A DNA stretch of 6,640 bases from an uncultured Odoribacter sp. (GCA_905204385.1 CAJKZL010000172.1:1-6640), one strand, 5' to 3'; counted from the first letter of the stretch, positions 1-5,760 are shown. The notes: generated by a model not told the origin, from the sequence alone. Translations and numbers: made by a program.

Positions 1-72
1 ATCCAGCAGACTAAAATAGGAGACCGACATCAGTTCAATGTAATAGATTTCCACCTGATTTCAAGACTTTGT

Positions 73-717
73 TCAACAAAATATGAAATTGCTTTTTTCC
101 TTCGGTGTTATAGAAGGAATCCGTGACTTACGGCTAAACACTTCGTGTCCATCGGTAGCATCCAGAATGATTAATGCATTTTGTTCTTTTCCCTGAGCTG
201 CATAATCGTTTCTTATGACACTACAGACCAATCGATTATTCTTATCTATCGAAATACTGTGTATATTATGCGGGATACCTTTCAAGGTACGGATAGGATT
301 TAAAGCAGTATCGCAAACTTCTATTTTTCCTAAAATATTATCATACAGGAACAATTCATGGGTCTCCTTATCGATATCAAAATCCATGATTTGCAAAAAT
401 TCCTGAGGTCCCCGTCCATGCCTGGCTAGTTTATTCACATATTTTCCGGTCGCATCAAATTTGTACAAGACATTATCGCTATTAATAAAAATATTTCCAT
501 CAGCTACCTTAACATTCATGGTATAGGCATTCAACAGCGCTTCCCCAGAGGTTTCCAGGGCGATATAGGACAGGCTATCACAAATTTCACTTAGGTTAAA
601 CCTGGACTCCTTAGCGTATAAACTTTCTGTCAAATCGATACACAACTCCTGATCTGCCTGCGGGTCAGCACATCCCCCCAGCAAGCACACTACAATAACA
701 ATACAGCGGAATTTCAT
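73..717 (-). CDS. Truncated 6-bladed beta-propeller lipoprotein (probable pseudogene)
   Basis: This 214-residue product begins with a lipoprotein signal: a short basic start, a hydrophobic stretch and the lipobox L-G-G-C, with the lipidated Cys at residue 16. It is therefore expected to be anchored to a membrane on the periplasmic or outer side. The mature part resembles the Bacteroidetes 6-bladed beta-propeller family (DUF5128/BF3164-like). The recognisable pieces are the early D-S-L-S-Y-I-A-L-E-T segment (about 47-56), F-D-A-T-G-K-Y-V (about 87-94), and H-G-R-G-P-Q-E-F, which matches the family's G-x-G-P-x-E-[FY] signature (about 100-107). Family members usually run to about 350-400 residues, so this one is roughly half length. 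The frame reaches TGA at 73-75 and a second TGA at 61-63, then stays open to the window edge. No enzymatic function is known for this family; a ligand-binding or surface role is only inferred. The family assignment is fairly sure; the intactness of the gene is doubtful. Confidence 0.75.
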   Translation of the reverse strand: MKFRCIVIVVCLLGGCADPQADQELCIDLTESLYAKESRFNLSEICDSLSYIALETSGEALLNAYTMNVKVADGNIFINSDNVLYKFDATGKYVNKLARHGRGPQEFLQIMDFDIDKETHELFLYDNILGKIEVCDTALNPIRTLKGIPHNIHSISIDKNNRLVCSVIRNDYAAQGKEQNALIILDATDGHEVFSRKSRIPSITPKEKSNFIFC

Positions 718-738
718 ATTACTATTTCCCGGTCAATA

Positions 739-784
739 ATTTATGCGCATAAATAAATAATTAAATAGAAACCAGCAAAAAAAA
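739..784 (-). promoter_or_regulatory. Candidate Bacteroidetes-type promoter overlapped by a 16-bp palindrome
   Basis: On the minus strand a TTTG (779-776) is followed by a 20-nt spacer and TATTTATG (755-748). This is one mismatch from the TAnnTTTG -7 element of the Bacteroidetes primary sigma factor, and the spacing fits the usual 19-21 nt. A perfect 16-bp palindrome, ATTTATGCGCATAAAT, at 739-754 covers most of the -7 element and the probable start site. It lies about 20 bp upstream of the beta-propeller lipoprotein ATG. A palindrome in this place is what a repressor operator would look like, but no regulator for it is visible here. An A/T-rich palindrome could also occur by chance. Confidence 0.4.
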
Positions 785-933
785 CTATAGCAAAAACCAT
801 AGCATTTATTCACACCTCAGCCCTTCATAACAAATGGCCGTTGTTTTCTTTATTAGGGAAACAGGAAAATAATAGCCCTGTGGAGAAAAGATATGCCCCG
901 ACGACAGAATAACGGTAAGAAACAAGGGTTATG

Positions 934-966
934 CGTTTGCCAATGGCGAAAAACCATTGGCAAACG
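934..966 (-). terminator. Perfect 13-bp stem-loop after rubrerythrin
   Basis: The arms 934-946 (CGTTTGCCAATGG) and 954-966 are exact inverted repeats around a 7-nt loop, which reads TTTTTCG on the minus strand. The stem begins 6 nt after the rubrerythrin stop codon, so it would form at the 3' end of that mRNA. No run of U follows the stem; the next bases on the minus strand are CATAACCC. It is therefore not a textbook intrinsic terminator. It may stop transcription weakly, protect the 3' end from exonucleases, or be a copy of a dispersed repeat. Confidence 0.6.
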
Positions 967-972
967 GCCGAA

Positions 973-1551
973 TCAGTAATTATCCGGGAAGAGTTCGAAA
1001 TATGCTTTCGGATGCAGGCAGGAAGGACATATTTCGGGAGGAGTCTTGCCTACATGCACATATCCGCATTTGCGACAATACCAGCGGACTTCCTCGGGAC
1101 GGGAGAACACCAGGTTTTCACGGATATTCTGCAACAATTTCAGATAACGCTTTTCGTGCATTTTTTCCACTTCCGTCACGTATTTAAACGTGGCTGCAAT
1201 TTTCTTGAATCCCTCCTCCTCGGCGATCTTTCCGAAGGTAGGGTATAAATTGAAAGCCTCATCATGCTCACCATCGGCAGCTTCAATCAGATTATTGGTT
1301 GTATCGAGCAATGCGCCGGCAGGATAGGCTGCCGTAATCTCCAGCATGCCCCCTTCCAGATAGCTGAAGAAGCGTTTGGCGTGCATCTCTTCCTGCGATG
1401 CCGTTTCGTAGAATATGCCCGCAATCTGCTCATAACCTTCCCTTTTGGCTATCTCGGCAAAAAAAGTATAACGGTTTCTTGCCTGCGATTCTCCGGCAAA
1501 TGCTTTAAGCAAACTTTTTTCCGTCTCCGTACCTTTAATCATTTTATCCAT
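973..1551 (-). CDS. rbr: Rubrerythrin
   Basis: Rubrerythrin is a cytoplasmic non-haem iron protein that reduces hydrogen peroxide to water in anaerobes, taking electrons from NAD(P)H through redox partners. The 192-residue product has the standard two-domain order and length. The N-terminal four-helix ferritin-like domain (about 1-145) carries the diiron ligands: E21 in A-G-E-S-Q-A-R-N-R-Y, E54 and H57 in E-E-M-H-A-K-R-F, E95 and E98 in G-E-H-D-E-A-F, and E129 and H132 in E-K-M-H-E-K-R-Y. The C-terminal rubredoxin-like domain (about 155-192) has the Fe(SCys)4 site as C159-x2-C162-G and C175-P-x-C178. No key residue is missing. The ATG at 1551 gives the canonical N-terminus. It starts 63 bp after the stop of the KamA-family gene on the same strand, so read-through from that gene is possible. 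I see no convincing promoter in the gap. A stem-loop follows its stop. Confidence 0.96.
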   Translation of the reverse strand: MDKMIKGTETEKSLLKAFAGESQARNRYTFFAEIAKREGYEQIAGIFYETASQEEMHAKRFFSYLEGGMLEITAAYPAGALLDTTNNLIEAADGEHDEAFNLYPTFGKIAEEEGFKKIAATFKYVTEVEKMHEKRYLKLLQNIRENLVFSRPEEVRWYCRKCGYVHVGKTPPEICPSCLHPKAYFELFPDNY

Positions 1552-1614
1552 ATTATTAAAATTTAGAATAAGTAATTAAAACTTGTACGGCCTATGTCAA
1601 AAAAAGTTTAAAAA

Positions 1615-2943
1615 TCACTCGAACAAAAAACCGTCCCCGTACATCGGGCGGGTAGGATACTCATGCTCGAAGAAGAAATAATCCTTGCCGAAAGCCGGTT
1701 GCAAATCACTGAACCAGGTGGCTTTCGGATGATAAGCTGCAAAAAAGGGAATGTCCACCCATTTCGGGTTACGTCCCTGAATAAACCGCAGGACAAACAC
1801 TTTCTCACCCTTCACTTCGGTCACACCCAACACCTGTATTTTTCCGGCTTCATAACTCATGCTCGGCCCGCGGACCGTCCGGCAAATGCCGCTGACCTGA
1901 CTATAAGCTTTGCGGAAAATCTCCCAGCATTGCCCCAGGGGAATCTCAAAATAATGCTTGGCTCCGGTATCGCGGGCAATAAACATATAATAGGGGATGC
2001 AATTCAGATCGACCTGTTTGCGCCACATTTCCGACCATACGTCCGGATCGTCGTTGATATGCTTCAGCAAAGGCGATTGAGTGCGGATCTGTGCGCCGGT
2101 GTTGCGGATCCGCCGGATCGCTTCCTGCACTGCAGGGGTCGACAACTCCACCGGATGGTTGAAATGCGCCTGGAATGCCAGGTTTTTACCTGCCCCCACC
2201 ACCCGCTCGAACAATCGTAAGACATCGTCTGCATCCGGATCCGACAAATAGCGGTAAGGCCAATACGCCAAAGATTTCGTACCGATCCGGATGGTATGGA
2301 TATGTTGGAGTTCGGGCTGAAGCAAAGGCTCGATGTAAGCCGCCAGTAAACCGGCGTTCATCGTCATCGGATCGCCTCCCGTGAACAAAACATCCGTCAC
2401 TTTGGGATGAATCCGGAGATATTTGACCAATAATTCCGTTTCCTGCATGGCGAACCTCAATTCACTCATTCCGGTAAATTGCGGCCAGCGGAAACAAAAA
2501 GTACAGTAAGCATGACAGGTCTGGCCCTGAGCCGGAAAAAACAACACCGTTTCCCGGTATTTGTGCTGGATGCCTTTCAAACGGATATTTCCCAGCATGG
2601 GTACATTGTGTTCCTGGCCCGCAGGATTCGGATTCAAAGTCAGGCGGATCTGCCTGACCGCATCCATCAGTTCATCCGGACCGGCCTGCTTCTCCAATAG
2701 CTTATGGACTGAAGCATAGTGTTTGCGCGACAGCATCTCCCGGCGGGGAAAATTCAGGGTGAAGATGGGGTCCGAGGCCGTCTTATCCCAATCGATCAAC
2801 TCTTCGACCACATAATTATTGGTTTTGAAAGGCAAAACCCTTCCTACCACTTCTATAGCCTGCAATTCCTCTTCCGACAAGCAGGAGATTTGAGGAATAT
2901 GCCGGTAATTTCCTAATCCATAGGCCCGATAAGTTTTTTTCAT
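1615..2943 (-). CDS. KamA-family radical SAM protein (lysine 2,3-aminomutase-like)
   Basis: This 442-residue cytoplasmic protein belongs to the lysine 2,3-aminomutase (KamA/YodO) branch of the radical SAM enzymes, which use a [4Fe-4S] cluster, S-adenosylmethionine and usually PLP to move an amino group to the adjacent carbon. The cluster motif is C143-x3-C147-x2-C150 (C-H-A-Y-C-T-F-C-F-R). The SAM-binding motif is T-G-G-D-P at 188-192. Further KamA-like blocks are H-F-N-H-P-V-E (260-266), Q-S-P-L-L-K-x-I-N-D (289-298) and I-P-Y-Y-M-F (316-321). R152 sits two residues after the last cluster Cys, like the substrate-carboxylate Arg of clostridial KamA, and K368 in E-A-G-K-I aligns with the PLP-binding Lys. 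However, the usual H-C-T-R-R-R is replaced by F-C-F-R-W-P, and the Gly-rich run before the PLP Lys is lost. The substrate is therefore uncertain and may not be free lysine. No lysine-fermentation genes are nearby. The ATG at 2943 fits the family start; its ribosome binding site is weak. Confidence 0.88.
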   Translation of the reverse strand: MKKTYRAYGLGNYRHIPQISCLSEEELQAIEVVGRVLPFKTNNYVVEELIDWDKTASDPIFTLNFPRREMLSRKHYASVHKLLEKQAGPDELMDAVRQIRLTLNPNPAGQEHNVPMLGNIRLKGIQHKYRETVLFFPAQGQTCHAYCTFCFRWPQFTGMSELRFAMQETELLVKYLRIHPKVTDVLFTGGDPMTMNAGLLAAYIEPLLQPELQHIHTIRIGTKSLAYWPYRYLSDPDADDVLRLFERVVGAGKNLAFQAHFNHPVELSTPAVQEAIRRIRNTGAQIRTQSPLLKHINDDPDVWSEMWRKQVDLNCIPYYMFIARDTGAKHYFEIPLGQCWEIFRKAYSQVSGICRTVRGPSMSYEAGKIQVLGVTEVKGEKVFVLRFIQGRNPKWVDIPFFAAYHPKATWFSDLQPAFGKDYFFFEHEYPTRPMYGDGFLFE

Positions 2944-3214
2944 TCTGCTCTGTTTACAATGTTAGACAATAATTCCTGTACTCACAAAGGAGACGGCAAG
3001 CCGACCCTTGTCGATGACAAGAGCCACCATACGCATATTAACCTCTCATGTCAACACTCCGATAAGAACCCACATCCATACGACAGCCCGGAAGGGCCAC
3101 TTTAAGCGAAAGCGTTACAATTTACAAAAATTTATCGGAACGACCTAAATTTCGAGGAATAAACAAACCTAAAAAATTCAATTACTCCCTCCAATACACT
3201 GATATTCAAAGAAA
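2944..3214 (-). other. Structured leader region of the KamA-family gene, function unknown
   Basis: This 271-bp stretch lies between the KamA-family start and the terminator of the upstream lipoprotein gene. No tRNA, rRNA or riboswitch class could be recognised. It contains compact inverted repeats: CTTGTC/GACAAG with a 3-nt loop (3007-3021), a CGGC/GCCG pair close by (about 2994-3003), and GCCC/GGGC around a 4-nt loop (about 3086-3097). A short ORF with a Shine-Dalgarno-like AGAGG lies on the minus strand, and a 48-codon open frame lies on the plus strand. The part nearest the terminator (about 3110-3200) is A/T-rich and could hold a promoter, for example near AATTTTTG on the minus strand (one mismatch from TAnnTTTG), but I found no well-spaced TTTG partner. 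The region may be a long 5' untranslated leader, a small RNA, or neither. Confidence 0.35.
2962..3036 (-). CDS. Possible 24-codon leader ORF upstream of the KamA-family gene
   Basis: An ATG at 3036 opens a 24-residue frame (starting M-R-M-V-A-L-V-I-D-K-G and ending S-T-G-I-I-V) that stops with TAA at 2962-2964, 18 bp before the KamA-family ATG. AGAGG (3042-3046) lies 5 nt upstream of the ATG and is the best Shine-Dalgarno-like sequence I found in the window. The frame runs through the CTTGTC/GACAAG hairpin. I recognise no family. It could be a leader peptide whose translation affects the next gene, or chance. An opposite-strand open frame of 48 codons (2959-3105, rich in His, Asp and Lys) covers the same bases and is the competing explanation. 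Confidence 0.25.
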   Translation of the reverse strand: MRMVALVIDKGRLAVSFVSTGIIV

Positions 3215-3242
3215 AAGGGAGGCCTATTTCTTAGCCCCCCTT
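3212..3242 (-). terminator. Intrinsic terminator of the OmpA-like/TPR lipoprotein gene
   Basis: On the minus strand the arms AAGGGGGGCT (3242-3233) and GGCCTCCCTT (3224-3215) pair over 10 positions, two of them G-U, around an 8-nt loop. The stem is immediately continued by a T run (3216-3212). It lies about 26 bp beyond the lipoprotein stop codon. G/C-rich stem plus U tract is the standard rho-independent design. It separates this gene from the KamA-family gene and implies that the latter has its own promoter in the gap. Confidence 0.8.
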
Positions 3243-3268
3243 CCATCAGAACAACATAAATACAATTC

Positions 3269-4954
3269 TTATTTCATAATCTGCATGAATACCGCATCTC
3301 CTTTATAAGGATAAAAAGAAATGTCGGTGGCCGCCCAATTCTTCAGGTCGGGTTGCATGTCTATCGCTTTAGACAAGGCTACAGCCATTTCTTTGGTGTT
3401 TTTGGTCCTTGCTGCAGCAACAGCCATCAAGTAATAATCTACCGCATTATTCATTTTGATTTTACGGAAAGTTTCCAGAGCAGCATTATTATTATTGTTC
3501 ATCAATTGGGCATAAGCCAGATTGATGTTCGGCATCTCTTTCAGGTAAGGAATCGCTTTGGCATATTCGCCGTTCTGCATCAAGATCAAGCCCATATTAT
3601 AGCGGGCTTCCTTGCGCACTTTAGCCTTATCGAAATATTGTGCAGCTTCGGTTTTGTGGCCCATTTGAGCGTGGATGACACCTAAATTATTGTTTACCGT
3701 AGCATCCTGGTGCAGGACAATAGCCGATTCCAGCAATTTCTGCGCTTTTTTGTATTCCTTGTTTTCAATAGCTACCACAGCCAGGTCGTTCAGCAATTGC
3801 CAGTTGGTCTGACTCGTTACGGCCGGCGTTTTCTCATTCAGTTGAGGAACAAAATAAGTCAGTTGTACATCTTCCTGTACCGTAGTGGGAACAGTATAGA
3901 ATACGAAAAAGTCGGCACGGCGCAAAACAGGCAGTATCGTATTTTTCAACTCGGGAACTTTAGCAATATAGGAATCCAGTACACGGTTGCGGGCAGCAGC
4001 ATTAGGAGCATTTTTCAGATCGGATACAATCTGCTTCTTGTTGCCGATATTGGAGTCTTCTATCAGCATATACAAGCCCGGCCAGTTCTCGCTCACCGTT
4101 TGTTGAACCACGAATTTGGGATTTCTGGACATCGGGGTATTCGCCAGCTTCAGATCCTTCTCAAAAAAATTCCGGGCTGCGCGGAAACGGTTGTTCGCCA
4201 ACGTTTTATTCAAACGTTCCGCCCCTTCCGGCGAATTGGATACATAGATATACATATTGGTAATCGTTGCATTCTTGTTGGCCAGCACTTTATCCATAGC
4301 CTTGGCAGCCTGGGTCATCACGGCGGAATGTTGCTCGGTAGAGGTTATCGTTGAACTTCCCAGCGGAAACATCACATATCCGCTCACGATGCCCACCTGA
4401 GCAGCCGGAACATCCTGCACAAAAGTTTCGGTCATCGCCGGTACATATTCTACTCCATTCATGGTGAAAGCAGGTTGCTGCCATACTTTGATTCCATTTT
4501 TATTCAATATAACCGGACTCAGCATAAACGATTTATGTCCGCGGATCGCTTCGATATCGGCCCACAGGACTCCGTTTTCCATGCCAGGCTTGTAATTGAA
4601 GGTGAATTTCTGGGTAAATTGGGCGCCGTTCTTGTAGCTGACAATAGGATAGTTTGCTCCCTTGACTTTCTCTCCCTGCAAGAACATCGGCTTCAGGTTC
4701 ACCATCTGGGAACCATACTGAATCTTCGGAGTGATCTTCAGAATCATTTTCTTATCGAACTGTTTGGGAGAAAATTTAATCGTATAATCAAAGTTAACCA
4801 CCCCGTTTACAGATTCTAATTGCTCCGGACTCACTTTCCCTACAACGGCCGTTTCGATCACATCCTTCTGTAATTTCTTCATCGAATTACATCCGGCCAT
4901 GAAAAACGACATGGCCAGTAAAGCGATGCCTGCCATAAATAATGTACGTTTCAT
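3269..4954 (-). CDS. Lipoprotein with OmpA-like SPEG segment and C-terminal TPR repeats
   Basis: The 561-residue product starts with a lipoprotein signal peptide: basic K-R, a long hydrophobic run, then the lipobox M-A-G-C with Cys22 as the lipidated residue. Residues about 35-180 form a beta-rich region I cannot assign. Residues about 190-265 resemble an OmpA-like fold: V-M-F-P-L-G-S-S-T-I-T, then a helix, then Y-I-Y-V-S-N-S-P-E-G-A-E-x-L-N-K-x-L-A-x-N-R. The S-P-E-G with the following N, L-A and R is typical of Bacteroidetes OmpA-like proteins, although the peptidoglycan-binding Asp is not clear. Residues about 386-560 contain tetratricopeptide-like helices (for example N-N-L-G-V-I-H-A-Q-M-G and Y-N-M-G-L-I-L-M-Q-N-G-E-Y), which usually bind proteins. 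A role as a periplasmic or outer-membrane assembly scaffold is inferred only. It appears monocistronic: a possible promoter lies upstream and a strong terminator follows. The ATG at 4954 is required for the signal peptide. Confidence 0.88.
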   Translation of the reverse strand: MKRTLFMAGIALLAMSFFMAGCNSMKKLQKDVIETAVVGKVSPEQLESVNGVVNFDYTIKFSPKQFDKKMILKITPKIQYGSQMVNLKPMFLQGEKVKGANYPIVSYKNGAQFTQKFTFNYKPGMENGVLWADIEAIRGHKSFMLSPVILNKNGIKVWQQPAFTMNGVEYVPAMTETFVQDVPAAQVGIVSGYVMFPLGSSTITSTEQHSAVMTQAAKAMDKVLANKNATITNMYIYVSNSPEGAERLNKTLANNRFRAARNFFEKDLKLANTPMSRNPKFVVQQTVSENWPGLYMLIEDSNIGNKKQIVSDLKNAPNAAARNRVLDSYIAKVPELKNTILPVLRRADFFVFYTVPTTVQEDVQLTYFVPQLNEKTPAVTSQTNWQLLNDLAVVAIENKEYKKAQKLLESAIVLHQDATVNNNLGVIHAQMGHKTEAAQYFDKAKVRKEARYNMGLILMQNGEYAKAIPYLKEMPNINLAYAQLMNNNNNAALETFRKIKMNNAVDYYLMAVAAARTKNTKEMAVALSKAIDMQPDLKNWAATDISFYPYKGDAVFMQIMK

Positions 4955-5019
4955 ACCTTTTGTTTTTAGTTTAACTTATTGGTTTAGTTCATTTTTTCTA
5001 TTACCTACCTCTTTTAACG

Positions 5020-5047
5020 CAAAGTACAGCCGAAAGTTTCTGGCAAA
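5020..5047 (-). promoter_or_regulatory. Possible promoter of the OmpA-like/TPR lipoprotein gene
   Basis: On the minus strand TTTG (5047-5044) is followed 17 nt later by TACTTTG (5026-5020), a shortened form of the Bacteroidetes TAnnTTTG element. The spacing is about 3 nt short of the consensus, so the match is partial. It lies about 65 bp upstream of the lipoprotein ATG, and the leader between them is A/T-rich. The 7-bp repeat array begins 8 bp further upstream. Confidence 0.3.
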
Positions 5048-5054
5048 GGGAAAA

Positions 5055-5096
5055 ATGATGAACGACTAACGATGAATGATGAGCGATGAACGATAG
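5055..5096. repeat. Six degenerate 7-bp tandem repeats (consensus A-C/T-GATGA)
   Basis: The 42 bp divide without gaps into six 7-bp units: ATGATGA, ACGACTA, ACGATGA, ATGATGA, GCGATGA and ACGATAG. Each differs from ACGATGA by zero to two bases. The array lies between the lipoprotein promoter candidate and the end of the decayed permease gene. It is followed by purine-rich, low-complexity sequence (about 5095-5120). Heptamer arrays of this kind can expand or shrink by replication slippage. No function is evident. Confidence 0.7.
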
Positions 5097-5147
5097 AGGA
5101 AGAGGAACAGGAGGCAAGGTAAGCAGAAATAGGTCTGACCCCGATAA

Positions 5148-5492
5148 TTATTCGCTTTTTAAAGTTTCGATAGGATTAAGCCGACAAGCTTTGGATGAAA
5201 TATAACTGATCGGTAACAACATGATCCCTATGGCAAGCAAACTTCTGCAACACATCGTACAAGACCGACATCAAAAAAACATGGAAATCGAAAATTGTAA
5301 AAATAGAAGGATCTTCTGCAAAAACGATACATTCCTGCCTTGAAAAGTGCTTCTTACCACTTCGATGGCAGAAAAACCGGACATATAAAAGGCCGGATAA
5401 GTCCCAGCCGATAAAAAAGTAAATAAGATGATGCCGGGATAAAAAAAATACAGCCCCGGAGAATTAAGATCCAAGATCAGCGGGTAGCGTTT
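5148..5492 (-). pseudogene. Remnant of an FtsX/MacB-type ABC transporter permease
   Basis: Read on the minus strand from 5492, the frame gives a stretch with family blocks of Bacteroidetes FtsX-domain permeases: a membrane segment, then A-G-T-Y-P-A-F-Y-M-S-G-F (compare A-G-x-Y-P-A-x-Y-L-S-x-F), V-V-R-S-T-F-Q-G, and the start of the next membrane segment, L-L-F-L-Q-F-S-I-S-M-F-F, before TGA at 5271-5273. In the same frame beyond that stop is the extreme C-terminus of such a permease: a membrane segment, then P-I-S-Y-I-S-S-K-A-C-R-L-N-P-I-E-T-L-K-S-E and TAA at 5148-5150. In intact relatives about 300 residues, including the second periplasmic domain, separate these two parts. Here they nearly touch. 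The stop lies in a run of seven T; one extra T would continue the membrane segment for about a dozen residues. The first half of the gene (several hundred residues) is absent. Such permeases export or extrude substrates with an ATPase partner; this copy cannot function. Confidence 0.8.
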
Positions 5493-5505
5493 TCACACCA
5501 TAGGG

Positions 5506-5533
5506 AAAACCTCAGAACCTTGCGGCTCTGAAG
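5506..5533 (-). terminator. Terminator-like hairpin after the 69-residue ORF
   Basis: On the minus strand CTTCAGAGCC (5533-5524) pairs with GGTTCTGAGG (5519-5510) over 10 positions, two of them G-U, closing a GCAA loop of the stable GNRA class. TTTT (5509-5506) follows, then CCC, so the U tract is short. It lies 17 bp beyond the stop of the 69-residue ORF and would end the helicase/cold-shock transcription unit. Confidence 0.55.
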
Positions 5534-5550
5534 TAAGCATCTTCCCTTTA

Positions 5551-5760
5551 TCAAATCATCGGTTTATGCCGACGTTTGTAATTTTCTATCCGAATATCTC
5601 GTTCTTCCTGGGAAAGACCGGCCGGAAATTCGAAAGTTGTCCGGTTACTGATGGCGACATGCTCCACCTTACCGACTCTTTTTTTATGATCCTTGATAGC
5701 ATTTTCTATCGCTTGAGCCGACGACTGCTTTTCAGGACGGCTGACATCCTCTTTTCCCAT
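5551..5760 (-). CDS. Small charged hypothetical protein, 69 residues
   Basis: I do not recognise this protein. It is strongly charged and basic overall, with no signal peptide or membrane segment, so it should be cytoplasmic. Residues about 14-30 are likely helical (A-Q-A-I-E-N-A-I-K-D-H-K-K-R), the middle is more beta-like (V-E-H-V-A-I-S-N-R-T-T-F-E-F), and the end is again basic (R-I-E-N-Y-K-R-R-H-K). It follows the cold-shock-domain gene after 63 bp on the same strand, with no terminator between them, and a hairpin terminator lies after its stop. This placement suggests co-transcription and perhaps a role with RNA, but that is inference. A TAATTTTG sequence just before the ATG looks like a -7 element but is too close to the start to serve it. 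Confidence 0.65.
   Translation of the reverse strand: MGKEDVSRPEKQSSAQAIENAIKDHKKRVGKVEHVAISNRTTFEFPAGLSQEERDIRIENYKRRHKPMI

Noticed and set aside
772..810. Three similar A-rich units around AGCAAAAA upstream of the propeller gene.
   Set aside because: Short, A-rich and irregular; indistinguishable from low-complexity intergenic sequence.
1552..1614. TTTG in a T run followed by TAATTACT as a rubrerythrin promoter.
   Set aside because: The spacing of 19 nt is acceptable but the -7 element has three mismatches, too weak to list as a site.
1663..2220. A 185-codon plus-strand open frame opposite the KamA-family gene.
   Set aside because: It is antisense to a gene with clear catalytic motifs and shows no family-like sequence; a shadow frame.
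3710..4354. A 214-codon plus-strand open frame opposite the OmpA-like/TPR lipoprotein gene.
   Set aside because: Antisense to a well-supported gene, with Phe/Gln/Arg-rich composition typical of a shadow frame and no recognisable motifs.
21..5273. The 12-mer AGACCGACATCA occurs at 21-32 in the propeller frame and at 5262-5273 in the permease remnant.
   Set aside because: The flanks differ completely and 12 bases is too short to call a repeat or recombination joint; both copies can be explained by the coding context.
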